From Candidatus Daviesbacteria bacterium (GTDB lineage: Bacteria > Patescibacteriota > Microgenomatia > Daviesbacterales > UBA10151), in assembly GCA_016183305.1 (NCBI GenBank), contig JACPEW010000026.1:1-38833 (forward strand): a stretch of 38,833 nt of DNA, given 5' to 3'. A program made the translations under genes and the position numbers. Of the stretch, positions 8,773-16,344 are shown one piece after another. The notes beneath the pieces were generated by a model that ran no database searches, was not told where the DNA came from, and was given only the letters and a program-made list of their open reading frames with translations. Positions within the stretch are counted from its first letter, which is position 1, and each line of letters starts with the position of its first letter.

Positions 8773-9531
8773 TTGAGCGCTCTTGATTATTCAATGCGTC
8801 ACAGGGGAATAAACTTAACTGGCCGACAAAAAGAAGATGTTTTTACCTTTTTAGAACTAGGGAAACTGATAAACAACCATCATGATGGCGTAGGTCCTTT
8901 ACCTGTTGATAAATACAAGAAATTAAGAAGAGGATTAAGGAAAACTCCTTTAAAACCTGATTACTTACAATATTATAAAGATGTTGCTGTTTTGGAACAC
9001 AACAGGCCAAACCCATGGAAAACAGATAAAGACCTATTAAACAAAGTAGCCCAATACCGTTCAGGAACAAATTTAGTTTACTGGGCTGCTGCCTGTAGTG
9101 CAGCAGGAATAGCTTCATATTCTGAATTAGTTAATCATAATTTTGATTTTACTGACTCTGCCCCTGATTGGTTTAAAGGCATGCATAGTCTTCTTTTAGC
9201 CTTACAGGTAACAGATGACAAGATTGGCTGGAAAGGAGATCTAAGGTTCCAAAGACCAAGCTTCTTTACAGCCTTTTGCCCCGGGGAATACCTCAAGCTT
9301 CCACCAGAATATTTACCTCCTATTGTGATACAAACAGTATTTTTTGAGATGGACAAACATTTTGCTGTTTATTTAAAACAAGCGCAAAATAAACTTCCTG
9401 GCCATTATGCCTTACTGGCTGCTACAACTGCTTTAAATCAGGTACCAAATTTAGCTAGATGGAAGCTTTATGAAAAAATGCAAGAATTAACTGGCATAGA
9501 GCTGGTTAATAGCAGGCATTTTGCTGAATAG
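8773..9531 (+). CDS. Conserved-looking protein of unknown function, start unresolved
   Basis: At least 252 aa, mostly helical, with no recognised domain, signal peptide or membrane helix. The first standard start is TTG at 8773 (ATG at 8794), but neither has a Shine-Dalgarno sequence. The same frame is open back to 8647 and reads like protein, for example TFKEALDLTLAAHCTIG and DFTRRKFHSGALTLL. The promoter at 8636-8664 would start transcription near 8671, so the true start could be non-standard (ACG at 8671 or CTG at 8698) or lost by mutation. The 3' end lies 10 bp from the convergent SGNH hydrolase gene. Function unknown. Confidence 0.6.
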   Translation: MSALDYSMRHRGINLTGRQKEDVFTFLELGKLINNHHDGVGPLPVDKYKKLRRGLRKTPLKPDYLQYYKDVAVLEHNRPNPWKTDKDLLNKVAQYRSGTNLVYWAAACSAAGIASYSELVNHNFDFTDSAPDWFKGMHSLLLALQVTDDKIGWKGDLRFQRPSFFTAFCPGEYLKLPPEYLPPIVIQTVFFEMDKHFAVYLKQAQNKLPGHYALLAATTALNQVPNLARWKLYEKMQELTGIELVNSRHFAE

Positions 9532-9541
9532 TTAAGCATCT

Positions 9542-10330
9542 TTAATCACCAATCAGTTTCTGTTGGAACACAAATTCAGCTACTTGCTGACTGATAAACT
9601 CAATCCCTCTTGCTGAAGGATGGATAAAATCACTGCTGTTTAAATAAGCTGTATCTCCATCTCCCCTATTATTTAAACTTTTCTCATAAATATTTACTAA
9701 AGGGATATTGTGGGATTTGGCAAACTCTATATGGTTTTTAATATATGCTACTCTTTCTGCTACCCACTGCTTTTTTTGTTCAGGAAATAGCTTTACTGCT
9801 CCCGTACCATACTTTTGTTCAGATGGAGCAATTGTGGCTACAAAAACAAGTTTTGCCTTAGGGGCATTTTTTTTAATAATAGCTACTATTTGTTCTAAAG
9901 TATCTGTTTGTTTTTTTAAGCCTTCTTCCAAGCTAAATTCTGATAAAGGGTTATTGCCAAAAGATTCTAAAAAAATAATATCTGGTTTAGTCTCTAAAAC
10001 TGGAGGCAAAATTTCTGAACCTCTTTTAGATTCTTTCTTTAATCTGTCTGGAACAGATAAAATTGAGGAAGACCCTATACCAAAATTTAAAATACCAAAT
10101 TCCTTACCAGGATAATAACCCCTTAAGCTATCCCTTAACCCATCAGCAGTACCTAGGCTTTCAGTCATAGAGTCCCCTACCAAAGCTAAGGTATAACTTT
10201 TAGTTATTTTTACTGGAGCAGAAGGCTGGTTAGCAAAAAAGGTATTAAAAATTTGATCAAGAAAACTATCACTAATATTAAAAGATAAAAAACTCCCTAA
10301 TAATAGAATAGAGATAACTAGTGTTCTCAC
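9542..10330 (-). CDS. Exported SGNH/GDSL-family hydrolase
   Basis: A 262-aa esterase or acyl hydrolase with an N-terminal signal or anchor (residues 1-20). SGNH blocks are visible: GDSMTES (52-58) with nucleophile Ser54, FGIGSSS (83-89) contributing the oxyanion Gly, FGNNP (124-128) with the block III Asn, and DFIHPS (234-239) with the Asp and His of the triad. Family members deacetylate or deacylate sugars and lipids outside the membrane, and a role in editing surface glycans is plausible. It is divergent from the copper-storage-like gene across a 163-bp spacer. Confidence 0.85.
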   Translation of the reverse strand: MRTLVISILLLGSFLSFNISDSFLDQIFNTFFANQPSAPVKITKSYTLALVGDSMTESLGTADGLRDSLRGYYPGKEFGILNFGIGSSSILSVPDRLKKESKRGSEILPPVLETKPDIIFLESFGNNPLSEFSLEEGLKKQTDTLEQIVAIIKKNAPKAKLVFVATIAPSEQKYGTGAVKLFPEQKKQWVAERVAYIKNHIEFAKSHNIPLVNIYEKSLNNRGDGDTAYLNSSDFIHPSARGIEFISQQVAEFVFQQKLIGD

Positions 10331-10357
10331 CCTTAAATTCTGCCAAAAAAGTATTTA

Positions 10358-10417
10358 AATACTGTAAGAATTAAGCTGTAAGAAAGTAAGGCATTAAATT
10401 CAGTATCTTACAGTATT
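10358..10417. promoter_or_regulatory. Inverted repeat, possible operator, in a divergent spacer
   Basis: AATACTGTAAGA (10358-10369) and TCTTACAGTATT (10406-10417) form a perfect 12-bp inverted repeat with a 36-bp spacer. A third copy of the core, CTGTAAGAA, starts at 10376. The set lies between the divergent SGNH and Cys-rich genes. TACnnTGTA-like cores resemble operators of BlaI/CopY-type repressors, so metal or envelope-stress control is possible. No regulator gene is nearby. Confidence 0.4.
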
Positions 10418-10493
10418 CTTATTTTTTACTCTCATAATCTTCATTTAAAAAAGTTAATCTAAAAACTCAAAATATTAATAGAAAGGAGGTAAT

Positions 10494-10826
10494 ATGGACC
10501 AAGCTATAACAGATAGTTTAAATTGCTATAGAAGTTGTATTGAAACAATATCCTATTGTGTAGAAAAGGGTGGTAAGCATACAGAATCTAATCATTTGCA
10601 AATCCTTAGAGATTGCGCAGACATTTGTATCCTTAACACTTCTTTCATGATCAGAGGTTCCACTTTTCACACAAAAACAGCTGAACTTTGCGCTGATATT
10701 TGCGAAAAGTGCGCAACCAGCTGCGAGACAGTTGATCCTACAGATACACAAATGAAAACCTGCGCAGAGATGTGTAGGAAATGCGCTTCCTCTTGCAGGA
10801 AAATGATAGAAAGAATGGGGGTGTAG
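10494..10826 (+). CDS. Cys-rich four-helix-bundle copper-storage-like protein (DUF326/Csp type)
   Basis: A 110-aa cytosolic protein with 13 cysteines at 11, 15, 22, 41, 45, 66, 70, 73, 77, 90, 94, 97 and 101, mostly in CxxxC or CxxC steps on predicted helices. In the Csp family such cysteines line the core of a four-helix bundle and bind many Cu(I) ions. No signal peptide is present, which fits the cytosolic Csp3-like branch. Translation is strongly signalled by AAAGGAGGT six nt before the ATG. It is followed by a small CxxC protein and an oxidoreductase in one likely operon. Copper binding is inferred from family resemblance. Confidence 0.85.
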   Translation: MDQAITDSLNCYRSCIETISYCVEKGGKHTESNHLQILRDCADICILNTSFMIRGSTFHTKTAELCADICEKCATSCETVDPTDTQMKTCAEMCRKCASSCRKMIERMGV

Positions 10827-10838
10827 ATTTTAAAAGAT

Positions 10839-11042
10839 ATGGATAACCATTCTTATAATTTGATTAAAGCTTTAATAAAAAAAGCTAATGCAGTATTAGT
10901 TTATGAACAAAACCTAAAAGATAGTCCAGATTGCGGTGAGTGCAGACCAATGTGGAAAAAGCTTAAGGAAGAAGATAAAAAACACCTTGAAGAACTTAAA
11001 AAATTACTTTACTCACATACTGCAAGAGAAGCAATCAAATGA
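10839..11042 (+). CDS. Small charged protein with a CxxC motif
   Basis: A 67-aa helical, highly charged protein with one CGEC motif (residues 32-35) in the middle and a Lys/Glu-rich second half. The start is 12 bp after the copper-storage-like gene, and its TGA overlaps the ATG of the next gene (ATGA at 11039-11042), showing translational coupling. No family is recognised. Its place between a metal-binding protein and an oxidoreductase suggests a metal or redox helper, which is only an inference. Confidence 0.6.
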   Translation: MDNHSYNLIKALIKKANAVLVYEQNLKDSPDCGECRPMWKKLKEEDKKHLEELKKLLYSHTAREAIK

Positions 11043-11965
11043 AAGCTGCTCAACTTATAAAATTTGAAGGAAGCGGTGGCATTGAAATTGTGGGTGTTGA
11101 TAAACCAAAAATTAGCCAGGGGAAAATATTGGCACAAATTCATGCTGCTGGAGTAAATCCAATTGATTGGAAAATAGCTCATGGCATGATGCCTTTAACC
11201 TTACCTTTAACAATGGGCGGAGATTTTGCCGGAGTAATTATTGAGACTGGTAGTGATGTTTTAAACTTTAAGCCAGGTGATAAGGTTTATGGACAAGCCC
11301 CGGCTTTTGCTGGAGGAACAGGCACTTTTGCGCAGTTTGCTCTGGCAAAGAAAGATACAGTTGCTTTTAAACCAAGCAGCCTCAACTTTATGGAAGCTGG
11401 GGCATTACCCTTAGTAGGTGTAAGCGCTTTACAAGGACTTACAGAACATTTAAACCTCCAAAATGGCCAAAAGATCCTTATTCACGGCGGAGCTGGAGGC
11501 ATAGGCTCAATTGCAATACAGATTGCCAAATATATTGGAGCATATGTGGCTACAACTGTCAGTCCAAATGACATGGAGTATGTTAAAAAATTAGGAGCAG
11601 ATAAGGTAATCAATTACAAAAGCCAAAGGTTTGAAGATTTACTTTCCAATCAGGATAGCGTCTTTGATACAGTTGGCAAAGATACATACAAAAGATCCTT
11701 TAAAGTTTTAAAGCAAGGAGGCAGCATGGTTTCTATGCTTGAAGAACCAGATGAACAGCTAATGAAGCAGTATGGGGTAACTGTTACTTCTCAACAAACC
11801 AGGGTAACCACTGAAAGGCTAAACAGGTTAACTGAGCTGGTTGAGCAGAAAGTAGTTACTGTATATATTGAAAAAGCCTTTACCTTAGACCAAACAGCCC
11901 AGGCTTTATCCTATTTAGAAAATACTCCCCCTCAAGGCAAAGTAGTTGTGGTAGTCAAAGAGTAA
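11039..11965 (+). CDS. Zinc-independent MDR-type NAD(P)H:quinone oxidoreductase-like protein
   Basis: A 308-aa medium-chain dehydrogenase/reductase of the quinone oxidoreductase branch. The N-terminal GroES-like domain includes HAAGVNPIDWKIAHG (35-49), and the nucleotide-binding domain carries GGAGGIGS (150-157). The Cys and His ligands for structural and catalytic zinc are absent, as expected in this branch. It probably reduces quinones or enals with NADPH. Its start overlaps the stop of the preceding gene, tying it to the Cys-rich operon, and its end is 6 bp from the convergent flavoprotein gene. Confidence 0.85.
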   Translation: MKAAQLIKFEGSGGIEIVGVDKPKISQGKILAQIHAAGVNPIDWKIAHGMMPLTLPLTMGGDFAGVIIETGSDVLNFKPGDKVYGQAPAFAGGTGTFAQFALAKKDTVAFKPSSLNFMEAGALPLVGVSALQGLTEHLNLQNGQKILIHGGAGGIGSIAIQIAKYIGAYVATTVSPNDMEYVKKLGADKVINYKSQRFEDLLSNQDSVFDTVGKDTYKRSFKVLKQGGSMVSMLEEPDEQLMKQYGVTVTSQQTRVTTERLNRLTELVEQKVVTVYIEKAFTLDQTAQALSYLENTPPQGKVVVVVKE

Positions 11966-11971
11966 TATGTA

Positions 11972-13354
11972 TCAAACTACAAAAGATAAATAAGGCGTAT
12001 GTTTAAGGTAAAAATTTACACCTCCTAAACTTTCAGCATAAGTAGGATAAGCATAAACAAGCGCGTCTACTTGGTCAGCTGTTAAACCTGTCTGCATAGC
12101 TAGAGCAATAAGGTGGACAAATTCTGCAGCGCAGTTACCAATAATTGAGGCGCCAAGAAATTTTCTGGTTTTTTTATCCAAGATTAACTTGATTAAACCT
12201 TTTGGATCCGAGGAAATTTGAGCCCGGGCAGCCCCATAGGGAAAAATAGGAGAAGCTGTTTCATATCCTTGTGCTTTTGCCTGTTCTGAAGTTATCCCTA
12301 CACTGCCAATTTCCGGATCAATAAATATTCCTCTAGGCACTACTCTATGGTCAGGTTTAAACTTTTTACCCAAAATATTTCTTCCTATAGCAAAACCTTC
12401 ATAATCAGCCACATGAGTATATTGCATAATACCTGCTGCGTCTCCAGCAATAAAAATGTGAGGCTGGGAAGTTTGTAAAAACTCATTAAGTTCTAATTTG
12501 TGATTTTTAAGCAGGATGTTGGCATTCTCAAAGTTAAGATCTTGAATATTTGGCGCTCTGCCTGTTGCTACTAGGATTTCTTCTGATTCTACTTCTTGTG
12601 TCTGGCCTGATATCTCAAGAGAAACCACTTTCCGTCCTTTCTTCTGGGTAATCTTTTTAAAATTTGCTCCTAAGATAAATTTAACTCCATCTGTTTCCAG
12701 ATGCTTTTGGGCAAGCCCGGCAATTTCCAACTCTTCTTTGTCTAAAATACACAGTTTGCGGTTGATAATTGTTACCCTGATTTTAAACCGGGCAAAAACC
12801 TGGCCAAGTTCCACCCCAACAGCGCCTGCTCCTAAGATAATAAGAGATTGTGGTAGTTTTTTAAGTTCAACTGCTTGATCGGAATTAATAAATCCGGTTT
12901 CCCTAAGTCCTTCAATATCCGGAACATTAACGGTTGATCCGGTGGTGATGGCAAATTTTCCAGCCTGGTACCTTTTACCGTCAACTTCAATTTCATAAGG
13001 CGATATAAATTTGGCTGTTCCCCAAAGGAGATCAATACCCCATTTTTTTAAAAGTTCATCAGATTTAGCAGAAATAGTACGGGCAACTTTATCGGCCCGG
13101 TACTCCTGCACCTTTTGCCAATCAAAAGTTACTTCCTTAGTTTTAATTCCGAACCTATCTGTATTTTCTGCAGTATGCAAAATCTCAGCACATTTTAATA
13201 ATGCCTTACTTGGGACACAGGCAAAATTAGGACATGCTCCTCCCAATTTCCTATTTTCGGCAACAGCCACCTTGAGTCCCTGACCTTGGAGTTGCTGTAA
13301 AACATTAAAACCAGCAGAACCCCCACCGATAACGATTACATCATATTTTTCCAT
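11972..13354 (-). CDS. FAD-dependent pyridine nucleotide-disulfide oxidoreductase (MerA/Lpd-like)
   Basis: A 460-aa flavoprotein. GGGSAG (10-15) binds FAD; the redox-active pair lies in GGACPNFACVPSK (Cys41 and Cys46); GAGAVGVELG begins the NAD(P) domain; and GDAAG is the second FAD contact. In lipoamide dehydrogenases the C-terminal dimer arm ends with an active HP..E pair, but here the segment is AYPTYAES, so His is replaced by Tyr. This argues against a true lipoamide dehydrogenase and, with no tail CC pair, against classical mercuric reductase. Related reductases act on small disulfides or metals. It lies 17 bp downstream of the zinc-finger gene. Confidence 0.85.
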   Translation of the reverse strand: MEKYDVIVIGGGSAGFNVLQQLQGQGLKVAVAENRKLGGACPNFACVPSKALLKCAEILHTAENTDRFGIKTKEVTFDWQKVQEYRADKVARTISAKSDELLKKWGIDLLWGTAKFISPYEIEVDGKRYQAGKFAITTGSTVNVPDIEGLRETGFINSDQAVELKKLPQSLIILGAGAVGVELGQVFARFKIRVTIINRKLCILDKEELEIAGLAQKHLETDGVKFILGANFKKITQKKGRKVVSLEISGQTQEVESEEILVATGRAPNIQDLNFENANILLKNHKLELNEFLQTSQPHIFIAGDAAGIMQYTHVADYEGFAIGRNILGKKFKPDHRVVPRGIFIDPEIGSVGITSEQAKAQGYETASPIFPYGAARAQISSDPKGLIKLILDKKTRKFLGASIIGNCAAEFVHLIALAMQTGLTADQVDALVYAYPTYAESLGGVNFYLKHTPYLSFVV

Positions 13355-13371
13355 AAAGTTCTTGGAGATTA

Positions 13372-13512
13372 TTACTTCTCTTCCTCTCCCATTTCTTCAC
13401 GGGCCTTTTTGTGAGCTGGATCATTTTTAGTCTCTTCCATGTGTTTCATCTTTTCTTCTTCATTATTAGCCTCAAATCCACACACAGGACATTTCCAATA
13501 TACTTCTGCCAT
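13372..13512 (-). CDS. 46-aa single zinc-finger protein
   Basis: A short gene encoding 46 aa beginning MAEVYWKCPVCGFEANNEEE. The ligand set Cys8, Cys11, His24 and His34 forms a C2H2-like finger, followed by a charged Glu/Lys tail. A strong Shine-Dalgarno sequence (GAGGAGGTGG) stands upstream of the ATG. It is the first gene of a two-gene minus-strand unit with the flavoprotein. Similar tiny fingers are common in anaerobes and this lineage with unknown roles; nucleic acid binding or metal sensing is possible. Confidence 0.8.
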   Translation of the reverse strand: MAEVYWKCPVCGFEANNEEEKMKHMEETKNDPAHKKAREEMGEEEK

Positions 13513-13629
13513 TTAAACCACCTCCTCTATTTATTAATAATAACTTTTATAGGTAAAGATGAAGTAATAAAGGAGTTAATGTATCGTAAAGAAATACTAA
13601 ACAAATACAAAGGAATCTGGCTAGATATA

Positions 13630-13816
13630 TGGCAAAAGCCCCAGTAGAGTGGCAAAATCTCTACTCATTAGTCAGAGAAAGTTTATAAATGCAGCCAATA
13701 CCGCAAAAAAGGTACTTGCACAAAAAATCTTCGGCTCGAACCACAAGAAAGGGTGTGAAAGCTCCAAAGATAATATCTTATACCAACAAATTCGAACGCT
13801 ATTTGCGTCACTTTAA
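13630..13816 (+). pseudogene. Frameshifted serine-recombinase C-terminal remnant (left edge of island)
   Basis: Two frames join into one sensible tail. From 13630 one frame reads APVEWQNLYSLVRESL and stops at 13687-13689. From 13688 the other reads NAANTAKKVLAQKIFGSNH and ends at TAA (13814-13816). The pattern W...A...K....A.K.FGSN resembles the last domain of large serine recombinases and parallels the better fragment at 17.6-18.0 kb (W...AKTVGSN). An insertion/deletion near 13685 would explain the break. A 22-codon open frame with a good Shine-Dalgarno sequence (AAGGAG) at about 13579-13647 overlaps it and may be part of the same debris. Confidence 0.4.
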
Positions 13817-14565
13817 TACTTCGACTTCGCTCAGTACAAGTCGACGCATTGGTAGTCGGCTGCTACCGCAGGTGTCGGCTCCAAGCCCATTATTCGTTTC
13901 CCACCTTTTTTCTGAAATCCTGCCTTGCTCTTTGGTATTTTTTGCCAAGTCAATAATCACAAATGCCACGATTTTTTTTGTTTATAGTCCGGCTTTTGCC
14001 GGACGTCCACATCACAAAGCTTTAATAATATTCTATCAAATATTACAAAATATAGTTTAGCCGTATTTGACAATCTAATCTCGGTAACGGACCGTAACGG
14101 TCACCGTAACGGTAAAAAGAGAGAAAAACTACCTCAGTTTGTTGATATTCCTAGCAACCCACCCACCCATATTTAAGGAGGTGGCACCCCCGCTTTTGGG
14201 CGAGAGGTTGCCCTAAGGGGCAACTCGCCGGTAACAGTGTTTTCAATTTATCTTTCTACAGTCTTTAGCTCGGCGAAAAGTGTGGGTTTATTGAATTGTT
14301 GCCTTCGGCCACTTTTCGCCTATCTTAAAGTTTTTATGAAGTATCGCCTGCCGTTGCGGGGGTATTCCGCTTTGCCCCCGCCACTGATTGATACCCTCTT
14401 GTGGTTTCCATTCCTTAATCAAAGTTCCGATGGCTCAGGCCGATGGTACAAATCATTAAAGATAATCTTTCGGCCTTCGCTGTAATCGGGCAGCACCCAA
14501 TTTTACTTAAATATTTAATTCCATACCTATATATTTAAATGGTGCTGCCCTCTTGATGGGTCTTC
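13817..14565. other. Non-coding, palindrome-rich stretch of the island
   Basis: About 750 bp with no convincing gene, richer in GC than its surroundings. It holds at least five clear hairpins: 13987-14004 (7-bp stem, TTTT loop), 14207-14224 (7 bp, TAAG loop, extendable), 14272-14282 with 14310-14320 (11-bp perfect), 14356-14362 with 14375-14381 (7 bp), and 14488-14497 with 14541-14550 (10-bp perfect around an AT-rich core). A further weak palindrome lies at 13821-13843. It could be a structured RNA, a replication or recombination site, or decayed mobile DNA. It does not match tmRNA, RNase P RNA or SRP RNA by eye. Confidence 0.6.
14079..14113. repeat. Three 12-bp tandem near-palindromes
   Basis: ACCGTAACGGT occurs at 14091-14101 and 14103-14113, each a perfect inverted repeat around one A. 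A diverged unit precedes them (CGGTAACGG, 14082-14090). The period is exactly 12 bp, close to one helical turn, as in operators or iterons. Confidence 0.6.
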
Positions 14566-14596
14566 ATATCCAGGCAAGGCGGGGGAGCGGAAGCCA
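14566..14596. repeat. Dispersed 31-bp repeat, copy 1
   Basis: A 31-bp sequence starting ATATCCAGGCAAGG that recurs at 15351-15381 with one mismatch. Its final part with the following bases (GAAGCCACCAAAA) recurs near 16265. The copies stand between separate cargo genes of the island. It contains a run of five G and no reading frame. Confidence 0.75.
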
Positions 14597-14752
14597 CCAA
14601 AAGAATAATTATATCGAGCATTGTTTGACAATGCTTATAATTATAAAAAAACTCCGCTTTCTTAAAACGAAGTTCCATTGACTTTCAATTACAGTCTTTC
14701 TCTGGATTGATTGGTATACTTAACTATAGAAACACCATTATTTAAATAAAAT

Positions 14753-15175
14753 TCAATTCCAGAGAGAGAATTTTCTTGTCAACTCCGTAACTTTATCCCA
14801 ATCATCAAACACTGCAATTCCATAATACTCTAATTCAGACTCTTTAATTCGCCTACTCTCGCTAGGATCATCAAATGTACCAATTGATTTAATTACGTTT
14901 GTAAAGTCAATATAATTCACACGACTGTCAATCAACGCTTTTCTCAGACTTCTCAACTGATTCGAGTTTTTTGCTTTGAGGATAATAAAGGGCAACTCCG
15001 AGATATTAGGATGACTATTGCCATCAGCGTCTGTCTAGTCAATCAATCTAAGTTCATCCTTATTCTTAGCGCTTGCACCTAAACCAAGTGCCATGTGGGC
15101 AAGTGCATTCATGACATCGCCGAGCTTCACCTTCTCATTCAACACAACAGCCAGCTTTTTAGAATATTTGTGCAT
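14753..15175 (-). pseudogene. DUF2000-family gene broken by an in-frame TAG
   Basis: From ATG at 15175 the frame reads MHKYSKKLAVVLNEKVKLGD, runs 46 codons, meets TAG at 15035-15037 and continues in the same frame with TDADGNSHPNISELPFIIL to TAA, 140 aa in all. The whole matches the DUF2000 layout: a short N-terminal motif with MNALAHMALGLGA, the DADGN.HP.IS segment, a central LKAK block, and a C-terminus with YYGIAVFDD...TRKFSLW. DUF2000 proteins have a peptidyl-tRNA-hydrolase-II-like fold and unknown function. Codon 47 is the only lesion, consistent with a recent nonsense mutation. Restart after the stop would lose the N-terminal strand. Confidence 0.7.
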
Positions 15176-15350
15176 TTTCTGTTTTTTCTCTTCTTACTAT
15201 CAAATTCACTAAAACTATGTCAGTATTTATTACTTCTTCTACTTATTGCCGATCCCTTCCTGTATTCATCTATGCTCAAAGTATAGCAATAATTTGCATA
15301 CAATCAAGTATACACAATATATTGTTTTCAGGACCGAAGATTGCAAGTTT

Positions 15351-15381
15351 ATATCCAGGCAAGGCGGGGGAACGGAAGCCA
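15351..15381. repeat. Dispersed 31-bp repeat, copy 2
   Basis: Direct repeat of 14566-14596 with a single G-to-A change at the 22nd base. It lies 44 bp before the next cargo gene. Confidence 0.75.
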
Positions 15382-15424
15382 AGGTTATAAAAAATAAAAG
15401 ATGTGTTATATTTAGATTAATATT

Positions 15425-16249
15425 ATGACTGATCAGGGTTCTGAGATTTTAAAACAAGCTTTTGGTAGTGAACACGCTCCTTTGACTGAAGAGCAAAGGC
15501 AAACAGCAAGACAAGCTTGTGCTTTTGCTTTAGTTGCTTTTTCATCTCAGTGGGAAGGGGAATGGCTTAATGATTGGTTGCAACAAAGAAATGTTGCCTT
15601 AACACCTGAGCAGATTAATTTTGCTAGAAACTTACGTGAAGTGTTCCCTGAGGCAAGTGAAGTTTTACCAGAATCAGAATTTGACTCTGCTTACAACGGA
15701 TACCGTTCCTTAGCAAGTACTCCAATAGGAGAAATTATACCTGGTCTGCTGCGTGATGCAAATAAAACTCATCCAAACACTCCATACGAGATTGCTACAG
15801 ACTTGATGAGAGAAGATCCAACAGGTGTATCTTATCTACAACGTCTTTTAGCTGACCTTGAGGAAAAATCAACAATAAATTCATCAGCTCTTTGGGGAAG
15901 AGAGAATGAGGTTCGTGCAAGAATTATTGATATTCTGAAAAAAGCAGAAGAAGTTCCCAACGAGCCCAAACCTCAAAAACCCCTGGATGATCAAGATACC
16001 AGTGATACTATTCTTTATGCATTTATGGCAACATTTGGAGGAAATAAAACACAAAGAGATGAATTTGTAGAAAAGTCCCGTGATGCTTTAAGAGAAGAGG
16101 CTCCTTTAGAGTTTAATAAGGAAGGTAAATTACTTTCAACCGATGCCTTGTTCGCCACGGGTGCTAGGTTAGCCTTTGAAAGATGGCAAACAGCGGTTAA
16201 TGTTTATATGAATCGCTGGGGTACTCAAACTCCTAATATTCAACCTTAA
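15425..16249 (+). CDS. Unknown soluble island protein
   Basis: A 274-aa acidic, mostly helical protein without signal peptide, membrane helix or cysteine-based site. It starts MTDQGSEILKQ and contains two helical halves joined by a Pro/Lys linker (about 190-205, EPKPQKPLDDQD). No family is recognised. A TATATT stands about 20 bp upstream without a clear -35. It is a cargo gene flanked by a full 31-bp repeat upstream and a partial one downstream. It has a plausible start and no internal lesion, unlike its neighbours, so it is probably expressed. Confidence 0.65.
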   Translation: MTDQGSEILKQAFGSEHAPLTEEQRQTARQACAFALVAFSSQWEGEWLNDWLQQRNVALTPEQINFARNLREVFPEASEVLPESEFDSAYNGYRSLASTPIGEIIPGLLRDANKTHPNTPYEIATDLMREDPTGVSYLQRLLADLEEKSTINSSALWGRENEVRARIIDILKKAEEVPNEPKPQKPLDDQDTSDTILYAFMATFGGNKTQRDEFVEKSRDALREEAPLEFNKEGKLLSTDALFATGARLAFERWQTAVNVYMNRWGTQTPNIQP

Positions 16250-16261
16250 TTCTGTGAAATC

Positions 16262-16280
16262 AGCAGAAGCCACCAAAAAT
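16262..16280. repeat. Partial copy of the island repeat
   Basis: AGAAGCCACCAAAA here matches the tail of the first 31-bp repeat plus its next bases (14589-14602) apart from one base. It lies 13 bp after the preceding gene's stop. Confidence 0.4.
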
Positions 16281-16324
16281 TTACGAAAAGATTTCTATAT
16301 CTAGCTAAACTGCAGAGAAAAGAA

Positions 16325-16330
16325 TATAAT
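16325..16330 (+). promoter_or_regulatory. Possible -10 element
   Basis: A perfect TATAAT stands 15 bp before the ATG of the next gene. The -35 position (about 16302) has no good match, so the promoter is weak or needs an activator. Confidence 0.3.
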
Positions 16331-16344
16331 TTTATCTGACTGCT

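Noticed and set aside
13689-14485. Plus-strand open frames of 82 and 123 codons in the island
   Set aside because: Composition is not protein-like, they cross hairpins, and the first is out of frame with the better recombinase-remnant reading.
14488-14550. Integron attC site
   Set aside because: The hairpin lacks the paired R and L boxes with GTTRRRY ends, and no integron integrase is present.
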